NCBI GenBank assembly: GCA_965226435.1
Contig: CBDDCY010000008.1
Location: 62,001-126,000 of the forward strand
Direction: 5' to 3'
DNA: 64,000 bases
Origin: UBA6623 sp965226435
Lineage (GTDB): Bacteria > Acidobacteriota > Terriglobia > Bryobacterales > UBA6623
The notes beneath the pieces were generated by a model. It was given only the letters and a program-made list of their open reading frames with translations. It was not told the origin of the DNA and made no database searches. The position numbers and the translations under genes were made by a program. Each line of letters opens with the position of its first letter. Position 1 is the first letter of the stretch. Of the stretch, positions 17,807 to 26,999 are shown piece by piece.

Positions 17807-19399
17807 ATGAAGATTCTCATCAGCGACCCGATCTCGCCCGCCGCGGCTGCGCTGCTCGAAGCCGAGCCGGGTTGGGAGGTCGTGGTCAGCAACCCGCAAG
17901 AGTTTCTTCCGAGCCTCGCTGACGCCGACGCGCTGATCGTTCGCTCGGCGACAAAGGTAACCCGCGACGTTCTCGCGCAAGCGCCGCGATTGCGCGCCGT
18001 CGGCCGCGCCGGCACCGGCGTCGACAATGTCGACACCGAGGCCGCTACCGAAAAAGGCGTCGTGGTGATGAATACGCCGGGCGGCAATGCTATCTCCGTT
18101 GCCGAGCACACCTTGGCGCTGATGCTGTCGCTCGCCCGCATGGTTGCTCAGGCCAGCGAATCCACTAAAGCGGGAAAGTGGGAAAAGAAAAAATTCCTGG
18201 GTACCGAACTCAACGGCAAGACGCTCGGCATTGTCGGGCTCGGCAACATCGGCATGCAAGTAGCGATCCGGGTAAGGCCGCTCGGCATGGAGGTCGTCGC
18301 CCATGATCCGTTTGTGTCCCGCGACGCGGCGCAAGATCAAGGTGTTGAGCTGATCTCGCTCGACGAACTTTTCGCGCGCTGTGATTACGTCACACTGCAC
18401 GTGGCCGTCACGCCCGAAACGGAAGGTTTTTTGAACGACGCAGCCTTCGCCAAAATGAAAGACGGCGTTCGAATCGTCAACTGCGCGCGGGGTGAGTTGA
18501 TCGACGCCGATGCGTTGGTCCGCGCGCTTGACGCGGGCAAGGTCGCCGGCGCCGCCCTCGACGTTTTTCCGGAAGAGCCGCCACCGCCCTCTTCGCCGCT
18601 GCTCGGCCACCCCAACGTCGTCGCGACGCCGCACATCGGCGGCGCAACAGCGGAAGCCCAGGAAACCGTCGGTATCCGCATCGCCGAGCAGATCCGCGAT
18701 TTCCTCAAGAGCGGCGTCGTGACCAACGCGGTCAACATGCCGTCGATCAGCGCCGAGCAGTACGGCAAACTCAAGCCCTTCCTGGACCTAGCGCTGCGGT
18801 TGGGGTCGTTTGTCGCCCAAATCGCCACCGGGCAACCGCGGCGGGCGACGATTCTCTACTCGGGGAACTTCGAGGAAAAAGACGCCGCGCTGATTCGCAA
18901 CGCGGCTCTGGCGGGCATTCTTAACCGCTTCCTCTCGCAAAAAGCGAACTTGATCAACGCCGCGCAGGTGGCCGGCTCGCGCGGGCTGGGCGTCAGTGAA
19001 ATCCGCCGCCGCCGCACACAGTACTCCGACTCTCTAGCCGTGATCCTCAAGACCGAACACGGTGAACACAAGGCCGAGGGCACTGTTTTCGCCGACCAAT
19101 CGCCGCGGCTGATCAGCGTCGACGGCATCTACGTCGAAGCGCCGCTCGACGGGCATATGGTGTTTTCGAAGAACGACGACGTGCCGGGCGTGATCGGCCG
19201 GTTGGGAACCATCCTGGGCGAGAATCACATCAATATCGCCGACTTTTCGTTGGGGCGCGAGGAAGGGGCTACGTCGGTAGGGGGCGCCGCCGAGGCTGTT
19301 GCCGTCATTCGGGTGGACGAGGCTTTACCGAAAGACGTTCTGGATCAATTACTGGAAGTGGAAGCCGTCAACTTCGCCCGCCCGGTCGAACTGCCCTGA
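17807..19399 (+). CDS. serA: D-3-phosphoglycerate dehydrogenase
   Basis: NAD-dependent oxidation of 3-phosphoglycerate to 3-phosphohydroxypyruvate, the first step of serine synthesis. The 530-residue long form has a nucleotide fold GIVGLGNIGMQ near 141-151, the catalytic arginine in CARGELIDADAL near 226-237 and the catalytic histidine in HIGGAT near 278. An intervening ASB-like domain is followed by a C-terminal ACT domain (about 455-528; VPGVIGRLGTILGENHINIA) that usually confers serine feedback control. Length matches the Bacillus/Mycobacterium type enzyme. Probably co-regulated with the aminotransferase just upstream, although a repeat element separates them. Confidence 0.96.
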   Translation: MKILISDPISPAAAALLEAEPGWEVVVSNPQEFLPSLADADALIVRSATKVTRDVLAQAPRLRAVGRAGTGVDNVDTEAATEKGVVVMNTPGGNAISVAEHTLALMLSLARMVAQASESTKAGKWEKKKFLGTELNGKTLGIVGLGNIGMQVAIRVRPLGMEVVAHDPFVSRDAAQDQGVELISLDELFARCDYVTLHVAVTPETEGFLNDAAFAKMKDGVRIVNCARGELIDADALVRALDAGKVAGAALDVFPEEPPPPSSPLLGHPNVVATPHIGGATAEAQETVGIRIAEQIRDFLKSGVVTNAVNMPSISAEQYGKLKPFLDLALRLGSFVAQIATGQPRRATILYSGNFEEKDAALIRNAALAGILNRFLSQKANLINAAQVAGSRGLGVSEIRRRRTQYSDSLAVILKTEHGEHKAEGTVFADQSPRLISVDGIYVEAPLDGHMVFSKNDDVPGVIGRLGTILGENHINIADFSLGREEGATSVGGAAEAVAVIRVDEALPKDVLDQLLEVEAVNFARPVELP

Positions 19400-19409
19400 A
19401 GTCGAACAC

Positions 19410-20363
19410 TCAAGGCGTCGGTTCGCGCACTTCCAACACAAACGGCAACCCTCGCTCGCGATTGACCTGGGCGGTCAAGTCAAGATCCACATCCTCGACG
19501 GTCACCCGGTTGTGTACGCCGTCACGAGTAACGTAGTGCAAGGCGTCTTTCTCAAGCCAGTGCTCGCGAGAAGTATTGATTGTGCCGTCTCGTAGGGCGA
19601 TGAGGTGAAATGTTGCCTTCGGTGAGGATTCCGCCTCGGGAGCGGTGCCCGCGGCTTCAGGCGATGCCGGTCTCAGCCCGTCCGGGCGAACTTCAAACAC
19701 CGTCCCGGTAACCGGCTCTTGTTGGCCGGACGCGGGAACGCGGATCACGTATTGTGAACTGGATTCGGTAACGGTTTCGGGATCGACGCGGTAAACGTGG
19801 CCTGACTCCCGGCGCTCCCTATCGTCGTCGTCGAAATCAGCTTCGCCGTAATCGTACCCGCGTCGGTAGCGCGTGTAGCCGTACGGCGCGTAGACGATCG
19901 GCAAGCCGTAGTAGATGTAGGGATTGTATTTTCCGTAGTAGCCGCCGCCGAAATGTCCGCCTCGATGCCCCGCTCTCGAGTGGGCATCGTAAGTCCACCC
20001 GCTCACCCTCGGTGCCTTGACATGGTTGCGGTTGACGCCGGCAGCCGGTCCGCCGCCGCCGCGCCCGGCCGCTCGATCGCGCGGCGGATTGCGGATCACG
20101 CGGTCCGTCCCTCGGAAGCCCGTCGAGGCCATTCCGGAACGACCGATCGATCGCGCACCCCTCGCGGGCCCGCCTCGGCCGGCGGCGCGTCCTCGGGCGA
20201 GACCGCCTGCTCGCGATCCCCCGCCTCGCAACGAGCCGCCGCCAAAACCGCTGTTACCGATGGAACTCATCCCGGCGCGGCCCGCACGACCTTGCGCGCC
20301 GAGATCCCCGGGGAGAACCAGCACAAAGGCAGCTGTCAGACTCAGCAAGGTGAATAGCCGCAT
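19410..20363 (-). CDS. Secreted glycine/arginine-rich protein of unknown function
   Basis: A 317-residue protein from ATG 20363, which starts a clear signal peptide (LFTLLSLTAAFVLVLPGDLGA). The frame is open 90 bp further, but that part is not signal-like. Residues 25-120 are rich in G, R, A and S; then comes a tyrosine/glycine segment (HFGGGYYGKYNPYIYYG), an acidic patch FDDDDRERR, and a more ordered C-terminal part (VEDVDLDLTAQVNRERGLPF). No family was recognised. Low complexity and an aromatic patch suggest a cell-envelope structural or coat protein. It converges on serA with 10 bp between the stops. Confidence 0.65.
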   Translation of the reverse strand: MRLFTLLSLTAAFVLVLPGDLGAQGRAGRAGMSSIGNSGFGGGSLRGGGSRAGGLARGRAAGRGGPARGARSIGRSGMASTGFRGTDRVIRNPPRDRAAGRGGGGPAAGVNRNHVKAPRVSGWTYDAHSRAGHRGGHFGGGYYGKYNPYIYYGLPIVYAPYGYTRYRRGYDYGEADFDDDDRERRESGHVYRVDPETVTESSSQYVIRVPASGQQEPVTGTVFEVRPDGLRPASPEAAGTAPEAESSPKATFHLIALRDGTINTSREHWLEKDALHYVTRDGVHNRVTVEDVDLDLTAQVNRERGLPFVLEVREPTP

Positions 20364-20766
20364 GGATTCTTCCTGTCTACAGAGTAACCCCAAACCGTGT
20401 TCGGAACAAGGGGGTTCGCCCGATTCGGAAACTTCGTGGGACGACACAGTCAACCGAGTCGCCGGGGCTCGGTCAATCCCGGATCGATTGACTCTCCCAC
20501 GCCGGCAATTGGGGCTTCTTCGCGGTTAGGGCCGTCAGCGAAAATTCAAGATCGGTGCCCCGAGGGTAATTCTGTCACGTAGATTTATGGGTATTTATCC
20601 TAATTGCAATCAATGACTTAAAGAAATATTGCTAACGTAAACCTACACCTCTCGTGATATTCTGGGGCCGAACCCTCGATAAATCGCCAACCGTTCATTG
20701 AGTTCTGTAACGGCCGGGGGCTCGGCTGTTGTTCGACCAAGATCAACGGCACCTGTCAACGAATCC
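20364..20766. other. Divergent intergenic region (403 bp)
   Basis: Separates the glycine-rich protein (minus) from the subtilase (plus). An AT-rich island at about 20580-20640 stands out from the GC-rich surroundings and probably holds promoter elements, but no convincing -35/-10 pair was found. Confidence 0.4.
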
Positions 20767-22254
20767 ATGTTCCGAGAAAAAGTCGAAAAAACAGTCGCGC
20801 AGCGCGTCGAGGCGGGCTTCGTTACCGATGTCATCGTGATATTCGAGCCGCACTACCGAAAGGCCGAACGGCGCATTTTGGAAGCCCAAGAGCCATCCGC
20901 GCTGCCCGAGAAAATCCACGTGCTCGAGGCCGCCGTCATGCAGAGCCTCGACGTCGTTGCCGGGGCTCTGTTGCGCCGCAACGCGCGATTGTCGATGCCC
21001 GGCGTGCCGGTCACGATGGAGAACGAACACGCCGAGCCGCGGCACGCTTCCGCCGGCAGCGGCGTGATGGTTTCCTCGTGGTTAGCAAATTCGGTTTCAT
21101 TTCTCGCCTCGCCGGATTGGATTCGCAAGCTGGCCTCGAATCGGCGGGTCGCGCGCGTGTTGGCCAATCGCCCTGAACGCCATCCCGAACCCTTTCACGG
21201 CGCTAAACTCTCGCACCTACCGCTGTTGGGCGATACGGCGCCGGGCCTGGAGCACTTGAAGATTCCCGATCTGTGGAAGCGCGGCCTCAGCGGGCGGGGC
21301 GTGCGCATCGGGCATCTCGACACCGGCCTCGACGCCAGTCACCCCGACCTTCGAGGCAGGGTCGCCGACTGGGAGGCCTTTGATCAATTCGGACAAAAGC
21401 TCACCGGAACGCCGATCTACGACTCGGCCTTTCACGGCACCCATACGGCCGGCATTCTGGTGGGCGGGCAAAGCAGCGGAACAGCGATCGGCGTGGCGCC
21501 GGAAGCGAAATTGATCTCGGCGTTGGTCTTGCCCCAAGGCAGCGGAACGACGAAGCAGATCGTTACCGGGATGGAGTGGTGTGTTCGCCAAGGTGCAAGA
21601 ATCATCAATCTTTCGCTCGGCGGGCCCGGTTACAACGACGCCTACGAACCGGCGATTCGCAACTTGACGCTGCTCGGAACGCTGCCGTCGTTTTCGATCG
21701 GGAACTGCGGGCTCGGCGTGGCCGGCAGCCCGGCGAATCACCGCGATGCCTGCGCGGTGGGCGCGGTCAACGACCACAACGAAGTAGCCGACTTCAGCGG
21801 CGGCGGGGCATTTGTTTGGGGAACCAACGACGTCTATGTCAAACCGGACCTCTGCGCGCCGGGAGTCGCGGTCTATTCCTCGATTCCGACAGCGTATGTA
21901 CGCGAGGCGGGCGACCACCCGGCCGGCGAGAAAGCCTACGACTCGCTCGACGGCACCTCGATGGCCGCGCCGCATGTCTCCGGTACGGCAGCGTTATTGT
22001 GGGAGGCTTTCCCACACGCGTCGCTGAATGAGATGAAGACGGCGATTTACTCGACCTGCCTCCCTCTGGGGCTGTCGTTCCACAACATGCACAGCGGACG
22101 AGGCTTGCTGCAACCGGCCGCGGCGCTGCGCAGACTCGAAAAGTTGATCGCCGACCGACGCCCCGGAAAGTCGCCCCGAAATTCCGTCGAGCAAGCGCAG
22201 TCGGTCGAGACGATTGGTCTGCCGCCGCAGCCGACGGGAAAGGTTGTGGGGTGA
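20767..22254 (+). CDS. S8 family (subtilisin-like) serine protease
   Basis: Endopeptidase with an intact catalytic triad: D185 in GHLDTGLDASHPDL, H223 in FHGTHTAGIL and S398 in DGTSMAAPHVSG, with the oxyanion asparagine in FSIGNCGLG. ATG 20767 gives 495 residues; the frame opens earlier at TTG 20698, but the extension looks unrelated. No classical signal peptide is visible, and the N-terminal 150 residues form an unrecognised prodomain-like region (QSLDVVAGALLRRNARLSM). It may act inside the cell or leave by another route. The C-terminus is charged, with no anchor. It appears monocistronic. Confidence 0.9.
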   Translation: MFREKVEKTVAQRVEAGFVTDVIVIFEPHYRKAERRILEAQEPSALPEKIHVLEAAVMQSLDVVAGALLRRNARLSMPGVPVTMENEHAEPRHASAGSGVMVSSWLANSVSFLASPDWIRKLASNRRVARVLANRPERHPEPFHGAKLSHLPLLGDTAPGLEHLKIPDLWKRGLSGRGVRIGHLDTGLDASHPDLRGRVADWEAFDQFGQKLTGTPIYDSAFHGTHTAGILVGGQSSGTAIGVAPEAKLISALVLPQGSGTTKQIVTGMEWCVRQGARIINLSLGGPGYNDAYEPAIRNLTLLGTLPSFSIGNCGLGVAGSPANHRDACAVGAVNDHNEVADFSGGGAFVWGTNDVYVKPDLCAPGVAVYSSIPTAYVREAGDHPAGEKAYDSLDGTSMAAPHVSGTAALLWEAFPHASLNEMKTAIYSTCLPLGLSFHNMHSGRGLLQPAAALRRLEKLIADRRPGKSPRNSVEQAQSVETIGLPPQPTGKVVG

Positions 22255-22438
22255 CGCTTGGCTAGTGGTCACGCGGTGTATTCTGAGGTCAGGCTTTAGC
22301 GCGAGCGCGAGCCCTCGCACGCCTTTCACAAACGCTGAAAACAGGAGTGGCCTGTCTGATCACGTCAAACGCGGTCTTGACCTTGGGATGATTGGGCCTG
22401 CGGCATCGTGCAAGGTATTATGGGTTTGGAGGTTGCTG

Positions 22439-22671
22439 ATGGCACTCGAATTCACCGCGGTTTACCGGCCGTCGTTGAGGGGTACATCGGGTTCGTAGAA
22501 GAACTGCCCGGCGCGAACACTCAGGGCGCGACGCTTGACGAAGTCCGCGCCAACCTGAAAGAGGCCGTGGGGCTTGTTTTGGAGGCAAACCGCACGCTTA
22601 CGGCGGAAGTTGCGGACGGAGCGGATGTGATTCGCGAGCGCTTGACGATCCGAGGCGGCCCCACGTCGTAG
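22439..22671 (+). pseudogene. HicB-like antitoxin, frameshifted, without partner
   Basis: The N-terminus MALEFTAVYRP is in one frame; the rest (VVEGYIGFVEELPGANTQGA, LKEAVGLVLEANRTL, VIRERLTI) is in the next. Restoring one G in CGGCC-GTCG near 22470 joins them into a normal HicB-type fold of about 77 residues. HicB antitoxins usually neutralise an mRNA-cleaving HicA toxin, but no hicA frame lies next to it: upstream is the subtilase and downstream is a convergent gene. It is either a relic or a sequencing artefact in an orphan HicB regulator. Confidence 0.7.
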
Positions 22672-22681
22672 AGCGCTTCTC

Positions 22682-23803
22682 TCACCCCGCGACCTGATCT
22701 TCAGCCTTCCCCGCCGCCACTCGCGATATCGCCCTCACCAACTTGCGGTAGGGGACGCTGTCGAGCCCGTCGAACAGTAGCACCTCGCCTTTGCGCCACG
22801 AGCTACGGTACCAGCGATTGAAGAGCGCCATGTCATCCGTGCGCTCCCGCGTGGTCCCTGTCTTGAATTGGGCTTGTTCGAGAAGTGCCCGCAGGCGGCT
22901 GTCGAGCGAAACCGAGCGGCCCTTTTCGACCTCGTAGGTAAACGTCATTTTCGGTTGCAGAAAACCTTGGTAAATCCAAAACAATTCGACGGCTTCCGGC
23001 TCGGTCGACGGTTGCACGATGACGCCGAAGAATCGGTCCAAGTCGCGCGCCGGTTCGTCGGCCTGTTTCAGTGCTTCGGTCACTTTGGCTAGCCTTTGGT
23101 GATGACGCGCGGCCTCCTCAAATTCGAGTCCCGCCGCGGCCTCGTCGCGCGAACTCTCGATTTCCCGCACCAACGACTCACCTCGCGTATTGAGAAAGTC
23201 CAGCACGCGGCCGACTTCGCCGCGATATTCCTCGATCGTCGAGCGCGCCTGGCAAGGCCTCAGGCACATCGACATCTCGCCGTAGATGCAGCCGGGGTGT
23301 TCGGGGTCGGGACGAATCTCCTCCTGACACCGGCGAATGAGAAACAAGTCGAGAAAAGCGCTCTCGAAGCGTTCAGCGGCGGGTCGAGTGGGGAAGGGCC
23401 CGAAAAACAGCGCCCGCGCTTTCGTGAGCCGGCGGGTGACATAGGTGCGCGGATAGTCATTCGTCAGTTGCACTTTGACGAAGGGCGGTGGTTTGAGCCG
23501 CAAGTGCTTGCGATACCCCGTTGGATGAATCTCGCGCGCCAACCTGTACAGTGCCAGCGAAGACTCGAAACGCGACCCGACCGCCTCGAAGCGAGCGTCG
23601 ACGACGGCTTCGCGGATTGCCGCCCACCGAGAACCCCCGGCCCCGCCGAGCAATCGTCCCAAGCGCCGACGTAAGTTGGGCGCGCGACTGAAATACGGCG
23701 TGCCGGCGGCAAAGTCGAGCCGAAACACGCCGAGGCCTTCGGGAATAGCCGAAAGATCCGGTTCACCGTCGGCGTCGAAAGTCACGGGGTGGGCAAGCGA
23801 CAT
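22682..23803 (-). CDS. UvrC-like protein lacking the C-terminal nuclease domain
   Basis: A 373-residue protein starting at ATG 23803. The N-terminus resembles the GIY-YIG domain of UvrC in a diverged form (GVFRLDFAAGTPYFSRAPNL). Next come four cysteines placed as in the UvrC iron-sulfur site (RRCQEE, GCIYGEMSMCLRPC). A UvrB-interaction helix pair follows (GLEFEEAARHHQRLAKVTEA). The RNase H-like endonuclease and helix-hairpin-helix domains of full UvrC are absent, as in Cho-like proteins. The GIY-YIG residues are altered, so nuclease activity is doubtful. It could bind UvrB or act as a damage-response accessory factor. Confidence 0.7.
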   Translation of the reverse strand: MSLAHPVTFDADGEPDLSAIPEGLGVFRLDFAAGTPYFSRAPNLRRRLGRLLGGAGGSRWAAIREAVVDARFEAVGSRFESSLALYRLAREIHPTGYRKHLRLKPPPFVKVQLTNDYPRTYVTRRLTKARALFFGPFPTRPAAERFESAFLDLFLIRRCQEEIRPDPEHPGCIYGEMSMCLRPCQARSTIEEYRGEVGRVLDFLNTRGESLVREIESSRDEAAAGLEFEEAARHHQRLAKVTEALKQADEPARDLDRFFGVIVQPSTEPEAVELFWIYQGFLQPKMTFTYEVEKGRSVSLDSRLRALLEQAQFKTGTTRERTDDMALFNRWYRSSWRKGEVLLFDGLDSVPYRKLVRAISRVAAGKAEDQVAG

Positions 23804-24005
23804 GGAAACAAGAGCAATCCCATTCTTGCAGAGATACAGAGCCCCGAACGCGCGTGGGAACGTATGATGGCTCCGCCCCGGCCTCTCACCGGCAGGTCGA
23901 ATTCTCAGGCCTCGTCGATCGAGATCGGTCTGAGTGCTTGCCCTTTGACCCATCACTTGTGTTCGGGGTTCTGTATCTACTTGGGTTGAGGTAGAGTAGT
24001 CAGCG

Positions 24006-24938
24006 ATGCTTTGGGCTGCTTTGGCGTTGACCGCCGCGTTGGTCGCTTACTTGTTGGCGCGATACTTGCGGGCGGAGAAAGTCGCGCCCTTTCCGGCGTA
24101 CGGCTGGGTTGGGCTGAGCATCATCGCCGTCGCGGAGGTGCTGCTATTCGCCGAGGTCCGGCTGGTGGGGTTTTACTTCACGCCGTTGGTTTGGACGGGC
24201 TACATTTTGGCCGCCGACGCCGCCGTTTACAGCTTGCGAAAACGGTCGTTGATCCGCGGCGAACCCGATGCCTTTCTGTGGATGGCGATTCTCTCCATCT
24301 TCATGTGGCTGATTTTTGAAGTCTACAACCGAGAGCTGCTCAATTGGACCTACGTCGGCTTCCCGCGCGGCGTCGTTGCGCGCTACCTCGGCTATGGCTG
24401 GTCATTCGCGACAATCTGGCCGGCGGTGCTTGAAACGGCCGATCTGCTGATGGCGCTTGGTCACCGGAAAACCGGTGCGCCACCCTCGCCCCCGGCTCCG
24501 AGGAAAGCGAGTGTCCCGTGGATCGTTATCGGTGCGGCCATGCTGATTGCCCCGTTGCTCGCACCCTGGCCCACGAAGGTCTACATGTTCGGTCTGGTTT
24601 GGCTGGGTTTCATTTTCCTCGCCGATGCGCTCAACTATCGCGGCCAGCGACCGAGCATCTTGGGCGATCTCTCGGTCGGCTACCGTGCGCGCTTAGGAGC
24701 TTTGCTGGAAGCCGGGCTGATGTGCGGATTCTTGTGGGAGTTTTGGAACTACTGGGCGCGGGCGAAGTGGCTCTACATCTTCCCGATTTTCGAAAACCAC
24801 ACGCTCTTTGAAATGCCCGTGGCGGGTTATCTCGGCTTCCCGCCCTTCGCGGTTGAAATCTTCGCGATCTATACGCTGGCGACGGCATTGTTGAACCTGC
24901 CGCGCTATGACATCGGGGCCGATCCCACTAATCCCTGA
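24006..24938 (+). CDS. Polytopic membrane protein with an internal duplication
   Basis: A 310-residue protein with about eight hydrophobic segments. Two halves repeat the same pattern: LVWTGYILAADA (61-72) against LVWLGFIFLADA (198-209); FMWLIFEVYN (99-108) against GFLWEFWNYW (241-250); NWTYVGFP (113-120) against KWLYIFPI (254-261); and GYGWSF against GYLGFPPF. This is an ancient duplication of a four-helix unit with conserved W, E, N and Y in the membrane, suggestive of a pigment- or lipid-active enzyme or carrier. No known family was recognised. It overlaps the convergent flippase-like gene by 11 bp at the 3' ends. Confidence 0.75.
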   Translation: MLWAALALTAALVAYLLARYLRAEKVAPFPAYGWVGLSIIAVAEVLLFAEVRLVGFYFTPLVWTGYILAADAAVYSLRKRSLIRGEPDAFLWMAILSIFMWLIFEVYNRELLNWTYVGFPRGVVARYLGYGWSFATIWPAVLETADLLMALGHRKTGAPPSPPAPRKASVPWIVIGAAMLIAPLLAPWPTKVYMFGLVWLGFIFLADALNYRGQRPSILGDLSVGYRARLGALLEAGLMCGFLWEFWNYWARAKWLYIFPIFENHTLFEMPVAGYLGFPPFAVEIFAIYTLATALLNLPRYDIGADPTNP

Positions 24939-25992
24939 CCGCCGAATCGCCGCTCTCTTCTTCCCGCTCCAAACCCCATAACGATCGCCAACTCAAGCCT
25001 TCCAGCGCCAGTAACAGAAAAGCCGGCGGGATCATGATCAGAAACGTCAACGCCCACAACAGAACGGCGATCCCTCCCGCCAACTCGACGCCGAGACCGA
25101 AAAACTCGGTCAGCAAGAACACCGCCGCTACCTGCATCCCCCCGCCAACGCCGGGAAGCTGAATCAGCGAAGCGAACATCAGCACTCCCATGAAGATTAC
25201 TACTTCCGAAATCGAAAACGCCAAGCCGCAATTGCAAGCCGCCAGCACGGCATAGTAGGACGCCGCGATCACGAACCACTCGAGTAGGCTGAGGGCGAAA
25301 CATTGCGCCATGCTGCGCCCGTCGCGTACCACTGTCAAGCTTTCACCGAAGACATCCAGCCAACGTTGCAGCGTAGCGCGCCGCGGCACCGAGAGGAAAC
25401 GGCCGCGTTCCGCGACCCAGGCCGCGAAATCGTGGTAGTAGTTGCGAAAGAAGACAACCATCACGATCGCCGCCGTGGTGCCTACGGCAATCGCCCCGCC
25501 CAGCGTATGAACCAGCGAAGACATCGCCGATCCGGTATTTTGCGGCGAGAGCCGCAGCATGCTCAGCGCGATGCCCGCCGACGCCAGCACGACCAAGCCG
25601 TCGAAAGTGCGTTCGAGCACCCAGACCGCCAATTGGCCTGAAACGGGTACCCGCTCTTTGTGCGCAATCAGGTACGGCCGAACAAATTCTCCGGGCCGCC
25701 CCATCAATCCGATGGCCCCGTAGCCGATCACGGTGGCGGAAAACAAATTCCACAGCCCGGCATCCGGCTTCGCCGAACGCATCAGGATCCGCCACCTCCA
25801 CGCACGCACGGCCAGAGTCAGGTAGACGGCCATGGCCGCGACGCCGATCCAGCCCCAATCGAAGCCGCGAAAGCTGTTAAGAAACTCCGCCGCGTCGAAA
25901 TGCCGCCACTCGGGATTGGAAACCACGGCGTAGACCAGCGCACCGAGCAGCAATAGAGCCATCCAAAGAATGGGCTTTCGGGTATTGCTCAT
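24928..25992 (-). CDS. Flippase-like membrane protein of the lysylphosphatidylglycerol synthase TM-domain family
   Basis: A 354-residue inner-membrane protein with about eight helices. Family features are the early RAWRWRILMRSA segment, ATVIGYGAIGLMGRPGEFVRP near 87-107, and VWVLERTFDGLVVLAS near 123-138. These match the UPF0104/AglD-like group related to the transmembrane part of MprF, whose members move or modify lipid-linked molecules. The soluble aminoacyl-transferase half of MprF is absent. The substrate cannot be inferred from the neighbours. Confidence 0.85.
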   Translation of the reverse strand: MSNTRKPILWMALLLLGALVYAVVSNPEWRHFDAAEFLNSFRGFDWGWIGVAAMAVYLTLAVRAWRWRILMRSAKPDAGLWNLFSATVIGYGAIGLMGRPGEFVRPYLIAHKERVPVSGQLAVWVLERTFDGLVVLASAGIALSMLRLSPQNTGSAMSSLVHTLGGAIAVGTTAAIVMVVFFRNYYHDFAAWVAERGRFLSVPRRATLQRWLDVFGESLTVVRDGRSMAQCFALSLLEWFVIAASYYAVLAACNCGLAFSISEVVIFMGVLMFASLIQLPGVGGGMQVAAVFLLTEFFGLGVELAGGIAVLLWALTFLIMIPPAFLLLALEGLSWRSLWGLEREEESGDSAVRD

Positions 25993-26128
25993 GAGGCGGC
26001 GCGAGGTGAACGCAACGGAAGTTTCACGGATAACGGCTGGTCATCGGGCCCGGGGCGGGTCGCGGAAAAGCCCGCCGAACGGCAACGGTTTTCGGCGGGT
26101 ACGGGCAGCTTCGAGCGCCTTGAGTATA

Positions 26129-26930
26129 TCACCGAGAATGCGCACTGAAATGGAGCCGGAATTGGGTGGCCTCGGGCTCGGGATTAGCCAACAGCACCGC
26201 GAGCTTGCCCGGTTTCGGCCCTTCGAGAACTTCGCGGACGGTTTCGAGCAGCGCCCGCACTCGATACGGCTTTTGGATGAAGCCCGCCAGACCCTTCCGG
26301 CAAAGCGATTCGTGACGTCTTGCGCATTGTAGCCGCTCGATAGAATCGTTTTGACGTCGGGGCGAATACGGCGCAATTGCCGAAACGTATCTTCTCCATC
26401 CAGAGGCATCGTTAGATCGAGCAGCACGAGAACGATATCTTTCGAGCGGGTGGAGAAAATCTCGACGCCTTCGCGCCCGTCTTCGGCGGTCAGCGAATCC
26501 GCGCCTTTCGAAAATCTGCTTGGCGACGGCGCTCACGCTTTCTTCGTCGTCGATAACGAGCACGATCCCTTGTCCTGCCGCAATTGTTGTTGCGTTTGGG
26601 CGCGTGCCGCCACCGAGCGCTCCGCCACGATGACAAATAACAGTCTGGTGATCGAGATCAAGAATACCGTGGGCGTCAACTCGGGCGGCGGAGAAACAAG
26701 CCACTGTGTTGAAGCGGGCGCCTGCAACGAAATTGTCACGGCGAGAGCCGCGAACAACGCCAAGACGCCGTAAACCAACCTCGCCATGCACGAAGACGCC
26801 AAAGCAGAGCCAAGGCCCACAAGGACGTGGCGACTCGAAGCAGGATGAAGACGACCTCCAAGGAGCAGGCGCGTGAAGACAGACGGGCAGCAGCCGAAGC
26901 CTGTAGCTTTGCATACTCTTTGGGCAATGT
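26129..26930 (-). pseudogene. Decayed hybrid sensor kinase/response regulator
   Basis: Read on the minus strand, two membrane-like segments (LLRVATSLWALALLW; LVYGVLALFAALAVTISL) are followed directly by a receiver domain split over three frames. The pieces are IVLVIDDEESVSAVAKQIF, then TAEDGREGVEIFSTRSKDI with phospho-acceptor LLDLTMP, then GFIQKPYRVRALLETVREVL. Single-base changes near 26520 and 26310 explain both frame switches. The PAS, HisKA and ATPase domains expected between membrane part and receiver are missing, so a large deletion also occurred. Non-functional. Confidence 0.7.
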
Positions 26931-26999
26931 CCAGGAGCGAGCGGGCGGGACCGATTTGTCTTGGTTAGCGTCGGAAATTGTCGATTAATCCGAGGGGAC

